Assembly: GCA_022826125.1 (NCBI GenBank)
Contig: JAJDVM010000012.1
Location: forward strand, 1-45,895
Length of the DNA: 45,895 nt
From: Defluviicoccus sp.
Lineage (GTDB): Bacteria > Pseudomonadota > Alphaproteobacteria > MPNO01
Direction of reading: 5' to 3'
Shown: piece after piece, positions 31,202-40,371 of the stretch
How positions within the stretch are numbered: position 1 is the stretch's first letter
How the letters are laid out: every line of letters starts with the position of its first letter
The notes under the pieces: model-generated
Databases searched by the model: none
The model's input: only the letters and a program-made list of their open reading frames with translations
What the model was told of the DNA's origin: nothing
Translations under genes and position numbers: made by a program

Positions 31202-32674
31202 TCAGCGCCCCGCCGCGCCTTCCTGCGCCGCTTCCAGCGCCTCGGCGAAGCGGTAGAGCGCGCGGTTGCGGTCCTTCTGGCTCTCGCGCATTTCCCTGGC
31301 CGTCCTGATCGCCGCGTCGGCGTCGGCGGAGGCGAACCTGCCGTCCTCGTAGACCACCTCGCCCGCGACCAGCACCGTGCGCACCCCCCGCCCGCGCTCG
31401 GCGAAGACGAGCTGCTGGAGGGGGTCGTTGAGCGGCGCGAGGCTGGGCGCGTCGAGGTCGTACAGCACCAGGTCGGCCGCCGCGCCCGCCTCGATCGCGC
31501 CGAGCCGGGGACCGGACGGGAAGGCCGCCGCCCCGCCCCGCGTCGCCATGTCGAAGGCCGCCGCCGGGCCCGGCCAGTCCGCGCGCGGCACGCCGGAGAT
31601 GCGCGGCAGCAGGAGCGCGAGGCTCATCGCCTCGTGGATCGAGAGCGTGTCGTTGGTGCTGGCCCCGTCGGTGCCAAGCGCGACCGGCACGCCTTTCGCC
31701 AGCATCCGCGCGACGGGCGCGACGCCGGCGCCGATCTTGGAGTTGCTGTGCGGGTTGTGGACGACGACGGATTCGCGGTCGGCGAGAAGGGCGATGTCGT
31801 CATCGTCGACCCAGACGGTGTGGGCCATCGACCAGCGCCGGTCGAGGATGCCGAGCGCGTCGAGCTGGGCCACCATCGTCCGTCCGAACCGCTCCCGCGC
31901 GAGGGTCCTCTGGATGCGGGTCTCCAGCAGGTGCGTATGGATACCGAGGTCGCGCGCCGCCGCGATCTCGTGGCACCGCACCAGCATCGCGTCGGAGCAG
32001 CGGACCGGGTTGGACGGTCCGGGCATGATCGAGATCAACTCGCCATGCCCGTGCCATCGATCGACGGCCTCCTCGCAAACCGCCGCGATCTCGTCCGCCG
32101 CGAGCGGCTCCAGCGGGTTGTCGCCGAGATCGCGGTCGACGGAAATGTCTACCCCGTCGACATATGCCGGGTCGATGTCGTCATATTCCATGTCGAACAC
32201 GCGGAGCGCGATCGCCGCCCGCATGCCGATCCCGGCATAGGCGCGCGCCAGCGGACCGACATCCGCTGCGGCGCAGTTCTGCTCCGGGTAGTGGTCGATC
32301 GCCGCAGTGACGCCGGAGCGCAGCATGTCGAGCGCGCCCAGCGTCGCGCTGATCGCGATCTCCTCCTCGCCGCGCCCGGCGGTGTCGGCCTGGTTGGTCC
32401 ACATGAAGCCGACATGGTCCATCCCGTCCGCCGTCCCGCGCAGCACGTTGAGCGGCGAATGGGTGTGCGCGTTGACCAGCCCCGGCGCCGCCAGACGGTT
32501 CCCGCCCTCGACGATCCGGGCGGCCTCGCCTTCCCCCGGCGCGGCGATCCCCGCGATCAGCCCGCCGCGGACGACGATGTCGCAATCCTCGAGGACGAGC
32601 GCGCCGTCCCGCGGGATCAGCGCGGCGCAGCGCCGGATGACGGTGTCGGCGGAGGTGCCGGAAGGGTCGTTCAT
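31202..32674 (-). CDS. Amidohydrolase, AtzA/TrzN/guanine-deaminase-like
   Basis: A 490-residue amidohydrolase. ATG 32674 is chosen over an in-frame start at 32725 because the upstream residues lack homology. The metal site is a mononuclear type: HTHSP, the HTHLLE His, VHNPHSNSK and Asp in LGTDGAST; MAHTVWVDDDD supplies another His. This pattern marks s-triazine hydrolases, guanine and cytosine deaminases and S-adenosylhomocysteine deaminases. The likely reaction is hydrolytic removal of an amino or other leaving group from an N-heterocyclic ring. It heads the minus-strand group that ends at 27010. Which ring it uses is not shown. Confidence 0.87.
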   Translation of the reverse strand: MNDPSGTSADTVIRRCAALIPRDGALVLEDCDIVVRGGLIAGIAAPGEGEAARIVEGGNRLAAPGLVNAHTHSPLNVLRGTADGMDHVGFMWTNQADTAGRGEEEIAISATLGALDMLRSGVTAAIDHYPEQNCAAADVGPLARAYAGIGMRAAIALRVFDMEYDDIDPAYVDGVDISVDRDLGDNPLEPLAADEIAAVCEEAVDRWHGHGELISIMPGPSNPVRCSDAMLVRCHEIAAARDLGIHTHLLETRIQRTLARERFGRTMVAQLDALGILDRRWSMAHTVWVDDDDIALLADRESVVVHNPHSNSKIGAGVAPVARMLAKGVPVALGTDGASTNDTLSIHEAMSLALLLPRISGVPRADWPGPAAAFDMATRGGAAAFPSGPRLGAIEAGAAADLVLYDLDAPSLAPLNDPLQQLVFAERGRGVRTVLVAGEVVYEDGRFASADADAAIRTAREMRESQKDRNRALYRFAEALEAAQEGAAGR

Positions 32675-32748
32675 CCGGTCATGGTGGGCGAAGCCGGCCC
32701 GGCCGGTCAATCGGGACGCGCCCAACCGAAACGCACGGGCTCCAGGAA

Positions 32749-33294
32749 TTACTCCCCCTCGCGGCGCGCCCGGAGATATTCCTGGCCGCGGGCGCGGTAG
32801 TTCTCGACCGTCTTGGAGAAGCCCGCGAGCTCTTCGTCGCTCAGCGCGCGGGCGCGGCGCGCCGGGCTGCCGGCCCAGAGCTCTCCGGTCGGCAGCCGCT
32901 TGCCGGGAGTCAGCATCGCGCCGGCGGCGAGCATCCCGCCGCCCTCGACGACCGCCTCGTCGAGCACGATCGCGCCCATGCCGACGAAGCCGCCGTCCTC
33001 GATCGTGCAGGCGTGGAGCAGCGCCTTGTGCCCGATCGTGACGTCGGCGCCGATATAGGTCCCCTGCTTGGCGCTGTGGACGTGGATCACGGTGCCGTCC
33101 TGGACGTTCGACCGCGCGCCGATCCGCACCGCCTGCTCATCGCCCCGGATCACGCAGTTGAACCAGATATTGGCCTCCGGGCCGAACTCGACGTCGCCGA
33201 TGACGCGGCAGCCTTCGGCGACGAACGCGGTCGGGTCGATGCGCGGCCAGGTGCCGCGATAGGGCAACAGGGTCGCGCCCCCGGCCCCGCTCAC
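32749..33294 (-). CDS. Gamma-carbonic-anhydrase-family protein
   Basis: A 181-residue left-handed beta-helix of hexapeptide repeats (VIGDVEFGPEANIWFN and following). Zn-binding His are in IHVHS and in IGHKALLHACT, as in the Cam/CaiE/PaaY group. GTG 33294 overlaps the argC stop (GTGA), so it is cotranscribed with argC. Family members are carbonic anhydrases, thioesterases or unknown. A C-terminal helix (LSDEELAGFSKTVENYRARG) packs on the trimer. Pairing with argC is often seen in alphaproteobacteria, as far as I recall. Catalytic activity is not established from sequence. Confidence 0.9.
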   Translation of the reverse strand: MSGAGGATLLPYRGTWPRIDPTAFVAEGCRVIGDVEFGPEANIWFNCVIRGDEQAVRIGARSNVQDGTVIHVHSAKQGTYIGADVTIGHKALLHACTIEDGGFVGMGAIVLDEAVVEGGGMLAAGAMLTPGKRLPTGELWAGSPARRARALSDEELAGFSKTVENYRARGQEYLRARREGE

Positions 33295-34340
33295 GGGAAC
33301 AGCGGCTCCTGCTCGAGCGCCGTGGTCTCGGGGAGCGCGCAGACCAGGTTCATGTTCTGCACCGCCTGCCCGGCCGCGCCCTTGACCAGATTGTCGAGCA
33401 CCGAGACGAGGATCGCGCGGCCCGGCAGCCGGTCGGGGAAGACGCCGATCAGGCAGTGGTTGGAGCCCCGCACGTGGCGGGTCGCGGGCACCGTCCCCTC
33501 CGGCACAACGCGGACGAAGGGCTCGCCGTCGTAACGCTCGGCGAGCAGGGCGCGGAGGTCGTCCGCCCCCGCGCCGCCGGCGAGGCGGACATAGATGGTG
33601 GAGAGAATCCCCCGGTTCATCGGCATCAGGTGCGGCGTGAAGTTGACCGCGATCGGCGCGCCCGCCGCCTTGCTCAGCTCCTGCTCGATCTCGGGCGCGT
33701 GGCGGTGGGCGGCGATGCCGTAGGCGTGGATGCCCTCGGAGACCTCGGCGAACAGGCTGGCCTCCTTCGCGGCCCGGCCGGCGCCGGAAACGCCGGATTT
33801 GGAATCGACGATGATCTCGGTTCCGATCGCGCCCCCGTCGAGCAGCGGCGCGAGCGGCAGGATCGCCGAGGTCGGGTAGCAGCCGGGGTTGGCGACCAGC
33901 CGCGCCGCCCTCACCTCCTCGCGGGTCAGCTCGGTCAGGCCGTATACCGCCTCTTCCTGCAACGCCGGCGCGCGGTGCTCGTGGCCGTACCATTCGGCGT
34001 AGGTCGCGACGTCGGACAGCCGGAAATCGGCCGAGAGGTCGACCACCTTCAGGGTCTCCGGCAGCGACGCGATCGTTTCCTGCGTCGTGCCGTGCGGCAG
34101 GCAGCAGAAGACCAGGTCGTGCGCGCCCCAGTCGACATCCTCGATGCGGACAAGGCCGGGCAGGCCGCGCCCGCCGAATTGCGGGAACACCGCGTCGAAC
34201 GGCTTGCCCGCGTGGCGGTCGGCGGTCAGCGTCCGGAGTTCGACCGACGGGTGGTGCAGCAGGATCCGCACCAGCTCGGCGCCGGTATAGCCGCTCGCGC
34301 CGAGGATGGCGGTCCGAACCGCGTTGGCTGTGCTCGCCAT
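33291..34340 (-). CDS. argC: N-acetyl-gamma-glutamyl-phosphate reductase
   Basis: A 349-residue long-form ArgC. The NADP-binding motif GASGYTGAEL is near the N terminus, the catalytic Cys is in VANPGCYPTS, and the substrate-binding His lies in AAHRHAPEIEQ. It reduces N-acetylglutamyl phosphate to the semialdehyde in arginine synthesis. The start ATG 34340 has GGAGG upstream. A palindromic repeat separates it from rpsI, whose transcript may read into argC. The gamma-carbonic-anhydrase gene overlaps its stop. Confidence 0.97.
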   Translation of the reverse strand: MASTANAVRTAILGASGYTGAELVRILLHHPSVELRTLTADRHAGKPFDAVFPQFGGRGLPGLVRIEDVDWGAHDLVFCCLPHGTTQETIASLPETLKVVDLSADFRLSDVATYAEWYGHEHRAPALQEEAVYGLTELTREEVRAARLVANPGCYPTSAILPLAPLLDGGAIGTEIIVDSKSGVSGAGRAAKEASLFAEVSEGIHAYGIAAHRHAPEIEQELSKAAGAPIAVNFTPHLMPMNRGILSTIYVRLAGGAGADDLRALLAERYDGEPFVRVVPEGTVPATRHVRGSNHCLIGVFPDRLPGRAILVSVLDNLVKGAAGQAVQNMNLVCALPETTALEQEPLFP

Positions 34341-34362
34341 GGCATCACCTCCGGCGATGCGT

Positions 34363-34454
34363 CCCTCGATACGGCGCTTCGCGCCTACTCGGGATGAGGG
34401 TTTTCCTGAACCTGTCCCTCACCCTGAGTAGCGGCGAAGCCGCGTATCGAAGGG
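34363..34454. repeat. Intergenic palindrome, copy 3
   Basis: Arms at 34363-34400 and 34416-34454 around a 15-bp T-rich spacer. Hairpins are GGCGCTTCGCGCC (left) and GCGGCTTCGCCGC (right, same orientation). It lies 23 bp after the rpsI stop and just ahead of argC, so it may act in the rpsI 3' UTR or as partial terminator. Confidence 0.85.
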
Positions 34455-34477
34455 CGCGAGGGCGGTTTCGAACAAAG

Positions 34478-34975
34478 CTAGCGCTTGGAGAACTGGAAGC
34501 TTCGCCGCGCCTTGCGCTTGCCGTATTTCTTGCGCTCGACCACGCGGGCGTCGCGGGTGAGGAACCCGCCGCGCTTGAGGATCGGGCGGAGCGCGGGCTC
34601 GGCATGGGTGAGAGCGCGCGAAATGCCGTGGCGCACCGCGCCGGCCTGGCCCGACAGGCCGCCACCCTTGACCGTGCACCAGACGTCGTACTGGTTGTCG
34701 CGGTCGGCGACGAGGAAGGGCTGGTTGAGCAGCATCTGCAGCACGGGCCGCGCGAAATAGGCCTCGCCCTCGCGCCCGTTGACGGTCATCCGCCCGGAAC
34801 CCGGCTTGATCCACACCCGCGCGACCGCGTTCTTGCGCTTGCCGGTGGCGTAGGAGCGGCCCTGCGCGTCGACCTTGCGCTCATAGACCGGCGCGGCCTC
34901 GGCCGGGGGCTCGGCGTCGGCCGTCAGCCCCTCGGGCATCACGTCGCCAAGCGTCGCTGCGTCCTGGTCTGCCAT
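34478..34975 (-). CDS. rpsI: 30S ribosomal protein S9
   Basis: A 165-residue S9 with an N-terminal extension of about 35 residues before the conserved core ([15 protein letters not shown]). The C-terminal tail ends in the basic RRSFQFSKR that reaches P-site tRNA. The extended N terminus is common in alphaproteobacteria. ATG 34975 overlaps the rplM stop by one base (TAATG), giving the usual coupled rplM-rpsI operon. Confidence 0.98.
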   Translation of the reverse strand: MADQDAATLGDVMPEGLTADAEPPAEAAPVYERKVDAQGRSYATGKRKNAVARVWIKPGSGRMTVNGREGEAYFARPVLQMLLNQPFLVADRDNQYDVWCTVKGGGLSGQAGAVRHGISRALTHAEPALRPILKRGGFLTRDARVVERKKYGKRKARRSFQFSKR

Positions 34976-35439
34976 TACCTGCTCCTGGCGTTCTTCGGGT
35001 TGAGCGCGGCGACGTCGAGCGTCTCGGGCTGCTGCGCGTCATGCGGATGGTCGGGGCCGGCATAGACCCTGAGCTTGCCGAACTGCTTGCGCCCGAGCGG
35101 GCCCTTGGGAAGCATCCGCTGCACCGCCTTCTCGACCACCCGCTCGGGATGGGCGCCGGCCAGGATCTTCTCCGGCGTGGTGCTCTTGATGCCGCCGGGA
35201 TAGCCGGTGTGGCGGTAATAGGTCTTCCGCTCCCGCTTGCGGCCGGTCAGGCGGACCTTGCCGGCGTTGACCACCACGATGTTGTCGCCGCAGTCGACAT
35301 GCGGCGTGAACATGGGCTTGTGCTTGCCGCGCAGCATGGTGGCGACGACGGCCGCCAACCGGCCGACCACCAGCCCGTCGGCATCGACCACGTACCACTT
35401 GCTCTCGACATCCGCGGGTTTCGCCGAATAGGTGCGCAT
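34975..35439 (-). CDS. rplM: 50S ribosomal protein L13
   Basis: A 154-residue L13 beginning at ATG 35439 ([20 protein letters not shown]). Core features: [17 protein letters not shown], and [28 protein letters not shown]. Length and order are normal. A strong promoter lies 50 bp upstream (35490-35517), and rpsI follows with a one-base overlap. Confidence 0.98.
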   Translation of the reverse strand: MRTYSAKPADVESKWYVVDADGLVVGRLAAVVATMLRGKHKPMFTPHVDCGDNIVVVNAGKVRLTGRKRERKTYYRHTGYPGGIKSTTPEKILAGAHPERVVEKAVQRMLPKGPLGRKQFGKLRVYAGPDHPHDAQQPETLDVAALNPKNARSR

Positions 35440-35489
35440 TGTCTGCCCCGCCCGTAAAATCTCGTCCGCCACTCGCGAAACGGCGCGCG

Positions 35490-35517
35490 AGTATCGCAGA
35501 AGATTCCAGGCTGTCAA
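35490..35517 (-). promoter_or_regulatory. Sigma-70 promoter of rplM-rpsI
   Basis: On the minus strand a perfect TTGACA (35517-35512) and GATACT (35495-35490) are 16 bases apart, about 50 bp ahead of the rplM ATG. This is the best promoter match in the window and fits a highly expressed ribosomal operon. Confidence 0.75.
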
Positions 35518-35678
35518 TGCCAGAAAGTCGTTTTATGACAGATATTTGTGCGGTCGTATTGGGTTATGTACCACCTCGTCATGGTCGGCGCAGGTCGAGG
35601 ATCGCCACCGCACTTGCACGCCGTCCCGTCGCGGGCCAGATTGGACGGCGACCATTAACGACACCGGGGACCGGCCCC

Positions 35679-36488
35679 ATGGCGGCGACCCTTGCAACCG
35701 ATGCGGCGCACAATACCGCGCCCGTGCTCCGGAGCGACGAAGACGGCATCGCGACGCTCGTCCTCGACCGCCCGCGGTCGCGCAACGCGCTTTCCAGCCA
35801 GACGATGGCGGCGCTCCAGGCGGAGATCGATTCTATCGCGTCGGACCGGTCCGTCCGCGTCCTCGTGATCGGCGCCAACGGCCCCGCCTTCTGCGCCGGC
35901 CACGACATGCGGGAGCTGCGCGCCGACCCGACCCGCGAATCCATCGAGGCCCTGTTCGCGCAGAGCGGCAAGCTGATGCTGTCGCTGATCCGTCTGCCGA
36001 AGCCGGTCATCGCCCGGGTCCAGGGGACGGCGACGGCGGCGGGCTGCCAGCTGGTCGCGACGTGCGACCTCGCGGTGGCCTCGCGCGACGCGAAGTTCGC
36101 CACGCCCGGCGTCGATATCGGCCTGTTCTGCTCGACCCCGATGGTGGCGATCAGCCGCAACCTGCCGCGCAAGCGGATGATGGAGATGCTGCTGACCGGC
36201 GATCCGATCGACGCGGAGACGGCGGCGGAGTACGGCCTCGTCAACCGCGTCGTCGCGCCGGAGGATCTGGAGGCCGAGACCCGCGGGCTCGCGCGGAGCA
36301 TCGCGGAGAAATCGGCGCTCACCATCGCGATCGGCAAGGAAGCGTTCTACAAGCAGGTCGAGACCGGCTTCGCGGAGGCCTACAAGACCGCGAGCGAGGC
36401 GATGACCCGCAACATGCTCGCCCGCGACGCGGAGGAAGGGATCGACGCCTTCCTGGAGAAACGCGAACCCCGCTGGGAGGACCGCTGA
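35679..36488 (+). CDS. Enoyl-CoA hydratase/isomerase family protein
   Basis: A 269-residue crotonase-fold protein. The frame is open back to 35439, but ATG 35679, with GGGGA ahead, begins the conserved domain; the upstream part is leader facing the rplM promoter. The oxyanion-hole and CoA-binding segment ANGPAFCAGHDMREL and the GTATAAGCQLVATCDLAVAS block are intact. The usual catalytic Glu region reads ATPGVDIGLFCSTPM, which lacks the second canonical Glu, as in ECHDC3-like members, so hydratase activity is not certain. It is convergent with the sulfhydrylase gene, with 27 bp between their stops and no clear terminator. Confidence 0.9.
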   Translation: MAATLATDAAHNTAPVLRSDEDGIATLVLDRPRSRNALSSQTMAALQAEIDSIASDRSVRVLVIGANGPAFCAGHDMRELRADPTRESIEALFAQSGKLMLSLIRLPKPVIARVQGTATAAGCQLVATCDLAVASRDAKFATPGVDIGLFCSTPMVAISRNLPRKRMMEMLLTGDPIDAETAAEYGLVNRVVAPEDLEAETRGLARSIAEKSALTIAIGKEAFYKQVETGFAEAYKTASEAMTRNMLARDAEEGIDAFLEKREPRWEDR

Positions 36489-36515
36489 GGCGGGGGCGAG
36501 GGCGGGAGCGCTCGT

Positions 36516-37850
36516 TCAGACGGCGCGGAGCGCCCGGTCCAGGTCGGCGATCAGGTCGTCGACCGTCTCGATCCCGATCGAGAGGCGGACGACGTCGGGG
36601 CGGGCGCCGGCGCGGATCTGCTGGTCCTCGTCGAGCTGGCGGTGGGTCGTGGATGCCGGGTGGATGATCAGGCTCCTGGTGTCGCCGATATTGGCGAGGT
36701 GGGAGAACAGCTCGACCCGGTCGACGACGGCGACCCCGGCCTCGTAGCCGCCCTCCACCCCGAAGGTCAGCACCGCGCCCGCCCCGCGCGGCAGGTACTT
36801 GTCCGCGAGCGCGCGGTAGGGGGACGAGTCGAGCCCGGCATAGGACACCCAGGCGACCCTGGGATGCGCTTCCAGCCAGCGCGCGACCGCAAGCGCGTTC
36901 TCGCAATGCCGTTCCATCCTGAGCGGCAGGGTCTCGACGCCCTGCAGCAAGGCGAAGGCCGATTGCGCCGACAGGCTCGCCCCGTAGTCGCGGAGCGCCA
37001 CCGCGCGCATCTTCATGGTCAGCCCGAAATCGCCGAAGGTCTCGGCGAAGGTGAGACCGTGATAGGCCGGGTCGGGCTGCGCGAGGCCGGGGAACTTGTC
37101 GTTCCGCGTCCAGTCGAAGCGCCCGGACTCGACGACGATCCCGCCCATCGTGTTGCCGTGCCCGCCGATGAACTTGGTCATCGAGTGGATCGAGATGTCG
37201 GCGCCCCAGTCGAACGGACGCAGCAGCCAGGGCGAGGCGAGCGTGTTGTCGACCGCGAGCGGCACGCCCCACTCCGCGGCGATGGCGGCGACGGGCTCGA
37301 TGTCGATCACCACCCCGCCGGGGTTGGCGAGCGATTCGCAGAAGACGAACTTCACCCTGTCGGTCATCGCCGCGCGCACGTTTTCCGGCTCGGTCATGTC
37401 GACGAAGCGGCAGGTCCAGCCGAGCTTGGCGAAGGTGATCCCGAACTGGGTCAGCGAGCCGCCGTAGAGGTGGCGCGAGGCGACGAACTCGTCGCCCGGC
37501 TCGAGCAGCGTCGCGGCGACCAGGAACTGCGCCGCGTGGCCCGATGCGGTCGCCACCGCGCCCCGCCCGCCCTCGAGCGCGGCGATCCGCTCCTCCAGCA
37601 CCGCGACGGTCGGGTTGGTCAGGCGGGAATAGATGTAGCCGAAGGTCTGGAGGTTGAAGAGCTCGGCCGCGTGGTCGGCGTCGTCGAAGGCGTAGGAGGT
37701 GGTCTGGTAGATCGGCGTCGCCCGCGCCCCGGTCACCGGGTCGGGCCGGGCGCCAGCGTGGACGGCGAGGGTCTCGAAACCCGGATCCCGCGCCGGCCCC
37801 TCCTCGGGCAGCCGGTCGAGCAGCGCCTTGATGCGCCCTTTTTCGCTCAT
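36516..37850 (-). CDS. O-acetylhomoserine sulfhydrylase (aminocarboxypropyltransferase)
   Basis: A 444-residue Cys/Met-metabolism PLP enzyme. The cofactor lysine is in SIHSMTKFIGGHGN. The longer length and the segment FETLAVHAGARPDPVTGARATPIYQTTSYAF mark the O-acetylhomoserine branch rather than cystathionine synthase. It makes homocysteine from O-acetylhomoserine and sulfide. ATG 37850 overlaps the stop of the CoA-binding gene (ATGA), so the two are coupled. Confidence 0.95.
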   Translation of the reverse strand: MSEKGRIKALLDRLPEEGPARDPGFETLAVHAGARPDPVTGARATPIYQTTSYAFDDADHAAELFNLQTFGYIYSRLTNPTVAVLEERIAALEGGRGAVATASGHAAQFLVAATLLEPGDEFVASRHLYGGSLTQFGITFAKLGWTCRFVDMTEPENVRAAMTDRVKFVFCESLANPGGVVIDIEPVAAIAAEWGVPLAVDNTLASPWLLRPFDWGADISIHSMTKFIGGHGNTMGGIVVESGRFDWTRNDKFPGLAQPDPAYHGLTFAETFGDFGLTMKMRAVALRDYGASLSAQSAFALLQGVETLPLRMERHCENALAVARWLEAHPRVAWVSYAGLDSSPYRALADKYLPRGAGAVLTFGVEGGYEAGVAVVDRVELFSHLANIGDTRSLIIHPASTTHRQLDEDQQIRAGARPDVVRLSIGIETVDDLIADLDRALRAV

Positions 37851-38368
37851 GCCCGGGGCGGCCTCAGGCTCTTCGCCGTCACGATGCCGGAGTTGATGCC
37901 GCTCCAGCCGAGCTCGCCCGAAAGCCGCGCATATTCGATCTTGGGGCAGCGGTCCATGACGACGACCAGCCCCGCCTCCTCGGCGAGACGCGCGGCCTCG
38001 TCGTTGCGCACCGAGAGCTGCATCCAGAGGACCTCGATCCCCTTCTCGTCCTTGTTGACAATGACGTCCTTCGTAATGTCGACCGCCTCTTGGGAGGGGC
38101 GGAAAATGTCTACCATGTCGACATTTCCGGGGATCGAGGCGAGGTCGGGGTAGACATTTTCGCCGAGCAGCTCGGCGCCGGCGCGCGTCGGGTTGACCGG
38201 AATGACACGGTAGCCGCGCTTTTGCAGGTATTTCATCGCGTAATAGCTCGGCCGCCGCCACAGCGTGCTCGCGCCCACCATCGCGATGGTGCGCACGTTC
38301 GCCAGGATGGTGCGGATCCGGCGGTCCGAATAGTCGTCGTGGTGCGCCAGTCTGACGGCTTCGCTCAT
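37847..38368 (-). CDS. CoA-binding domain protein (YccU-like)
   Basis: A 173-residue Rossmann-fold CoA_binding protein (pattern TIAMVGASTLWRRPSYYAMKYLQKRGYRVIPVNP). It matches the small standalone proteins often located beside O-acetylhomoserine sulfhydrylase genes. The Cys in VVVMDRCPKIE is conserved in many members. The biochemical role is unknown; CoA or acyl-CoA sensing linked to sulfur assimilation is inferred only from the 4-base overlap with the sulfhydrylase gene. Confidence 0.92.
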   Translation of the reverse strand: MSEAVRLAHHDDYSDRRIRTILANVRTIAMVGASTLWRRPSYYAMKYLQKRGYRVIPVNPTRAGAELLGENVYPDLASIPGNVDMVDIFRPSQEAVDITKDVIVNKDEKGIEVLWMQLSVRNDEAARLAEEAGLVVVMDRCPKIEYARLSGELGWSGINSGIVTAKSLRPPRA

Positions 38369-38445
38369 CGCTCGCGGACGCTAGCGCGCGCTAAGGCGGG
38401 GGGCAAGGACGCATCGGGTGGGGTCCCCGGCCATGCGTCCCGGCC

Positions 38446-40197
38446 TCATCTCTTCCCGGCGGGCGCGGGCGTCTTTACGTGGACGGTGACGACATCGATG
38501 TCGTGGTACTGCCGGTGGCGCACCGACGAGGAGAGGTGGCGCAGCAGCCTGAGCGAAACCTCCTGCTCGATCGCGGTCCGGTCGTCCGGTTCCCCCAGCA
38601 ACGCGAGCCGGTCCTGGACGTTTTCTCCCCGCGGCGCGACCGCGAACTCCAGCACCGCGCCCCCGTCTCCCCGATAGGCGGTCAGACGCAGGCGCCGGCC
38701 GGGGCGCGGCTCTTCCTCCTCCGGCCGGAGAAGGCTCATCAGGGCTTCCTCGCCGACCGCGTCGAGGCGGTCGGCCATGTCGGTATCCCAACCGGCCCGG
38801 GACGCGAAGCCGCGAAGGAACTCCACGATCTTCGGCAAGGCCGACGGGTCGAGCTCGGCCTCCATCCGCCGGCGGCGGGTCTCGGTCGCCTCCAGGAACA
38901 GCGTCATCAGAATGGCCAGCAATCCGCCGGATGTCATCCCGTTGGCGAACAGGCCGCCCGCGAACTCGGTTACCAGCTCCGGGAATATCAGGCCGTTCTG
39001 GAACCCCACCCCGGCCCAGAAGGCGACGCCGACGATCAACCCGTTCCGGTAGTCGACCCCCTCCTGCACCAGGATCTTGATGCCGACCGCGAACAGGATC
39101 GCCATCAGAACGACGAGATAGCCGGCGACGGCCGGGCCGGGTATCGCCAGGACGACGGCGAGCGCCTTGGGGAAGAAGGCGAGGATCACGAAGACCGCGC
39201 CGGCGGCGATCCCCACGCTCCGCGCCGCGACGCCGGTGAGCTCGGTCAGCGACGCGCTCAGCGAGTAGGCGTTGTTCGGCACCGTTCCGGCCAGACCGCA
39301 CAGGAGATTGCAGAGTCCGTCGACGTTCACCCCGCCCTGCACCGCGCGGAAATCGACCGCCCGCGCGCGGCGCCAGGCCACGCTCTGGACGGCGACGCCG
39401 CTGCTGATCGAGCGCAGGCTGACGACCAGCGTTACCAGCAGGAACGCGGGAATCAGCGACCAGAAATCCGCCCCGAACCCGAGATCGAGACCCGGCCAGG
39501 CGACGCCCGGGAGCCCGATCCACGACGCGCCGGCGACCCGATCGACGTCGTAGAGCCCGAAGAGAGCGCCGACCGCCGCGCCGGCGACCACGCCGATGCC
39601 GGGCGCCCAGAGACGCAGCGCGCCGGAGCCCCTCAGCGCGGCGCAGACGATGACCAGCGCGGTGACGCCGGCGGTGAGCGGCGCGACGCCGGCCGGGGTC
39701 CCTTCCGGCACGTCGTCGAGCATCCCGAAGAAGACCGGCATGACGGTAACCGGCAGGAGCATGACCAGCGTGGCCGAAACGCTCCCGCTAAGGATCCGCC
39801 GGAAGAGCGCGATCCGCGCCGAAAGGACGAACTGGAAGACGGCGGATACCACGACCAGGGTGGCGAGCAGCGCCGGGCCGCCTTTCTGGATCGCATCGAC
39901 GCAGAGCCAGATGAAGGCGGCGGAACTGCCCATCACCAGCGTCTGGCCGGCGCCGATCCGCCCGTAACGCACGGCCTGCAGGGCTGTCGCCGCGCCGCAA
40001 ACCGCGACCGACGCGGATACGGCCCAGAACAGGTAGGCCTCGTCCGCGCCGGCGGCGCGCATGACGATCGTGGGGATCAGTATCGGGAAGGCGACGACGA
40101 GCGCCGCGAGCTGCAGGCCGAGCCCCACGCAGAGGGCGAACGGTATCCTCTCGTCGGCCTGGTACCGGAGGCCCTGGTCCGAGGCGTCTCCGCTCAT
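38446..40197 (-). CDS. NCS2 xanthine/uracil permease fused to an ATPase-like C-terminal domain
   Basis: A 583-residue protein. Residues about 20-450 form an NCS2-type permease with 12-14 membrane segments (GAGQTLVMGSSAAFIW, GGVNVDGLCNLLCGLAGTVPNNAYS, which fits the family's Q/N-rich substrate helix). Residues about 455-583 are soluble. They resemble a GHKL/RsbW-type anti-sigma ATPase fold: an AVGEEALMSLL helix, the LEFAVAPRGENVQDRLALL motif and EVSLRLLRHLSSSVRHRQYHD. The fusion suggests transport coupled to nucleotide or signalling control. A promoter with an embedded palindrome lies upstream at 40318-40348. Substrate: probably a nucleobase, unproven. Confidence 0.85.
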   Translation of the reverse strand: MSGDASDQGLRYQADERIPFALCVGLGLQLAALVVAFPILIPTIVMRAAGADEAYLFWAVSASVAVCGAATALQAVRYGRIGAGQTLVMGSSAAFIWLCVDAIQKGGPALLATLVVVSAVFQFVLSARIALFRRILSGSVSATLVMLLPVTVMPVFFGMLDDVPEGTPAGVAPLTAGVTALVIVCAALRGSGALRLWAPGIGVVAGAAVGALFGLYDVDRVAGASWIGLPGVAWPGLDLGFGADFWSLIPAFLLVTLVVSLRSISSGVAVQSVAWRRARAVDFRAVQGGVNVDGLCNLLCGLAGTVPNNAYSLSASLTELTGVAARSVGIAAGAVFVILAFFPKALAVVLAIPGPAVAGYLVVLMAILFAVGIKILVQEGVDYRNGLIVGVAFWAGVGFQNGLIFPELVTEFAGGLFANGMTSGGLLAILMTLFLEATETRRRRMEAELDPSALPKIVEFLRGFASRAGWDTDMADRLDAVGEEALMSLLRPEEEEPRPGRRLRLTAYRGDGGAVLEFAVAPRGENVQDRLALLGEPDDRTAIEQEVSLRLLRHLSSSVRHRQYHDIDVVTVHVKTPAPAGKR

Positions 40198-40317
40198 GCC
40201 GAGGGGAGTGCTCCGCGCGCCCCGCGGATCCGGTATGGGACGTGAAATTTCATGGTCGGTCGACTCGCCGGAATGCCGCGCCTCCCCGGAACCGCCGAAG
40301 CGTCGCGGGCCGGGCGA

Positions 40318-40348
40318 ATTATAGCCCAGGTGCGCACCGGGACCGCAA
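40318..40348 (-). promoter_or_regulatory. Promoter with palindromic operator candidate ahead of the NCS2 gene
   Basis: Minus-strand TTGCGG (40348-40343) and a consensus TATAAT (40323-40318) are 19 bases apart. A perfect 10-bp palindrome GGTGCGCACC (40329-40338) lies between them. It reads toward the permease start at 40197. Confidence 0.4.
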
Positions 40349-40371
40349 ACGGGTCCGGCGTCGCCCGACGC

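Noticed and set aside
35439-35678. 80-residue N-terminal extension of the enoyl-CoA hydratase
   Set aside because: It would span the rplM promoter and lacks homology; ATG 35679 has a good ribosome-binding site.
38479-40245. A 588-codon plus-strand frame opposite the NCS2 permease
   Set aside because: Composition is charged and repetitive, without motifs, and it is antisense to a convincing membrane protein.
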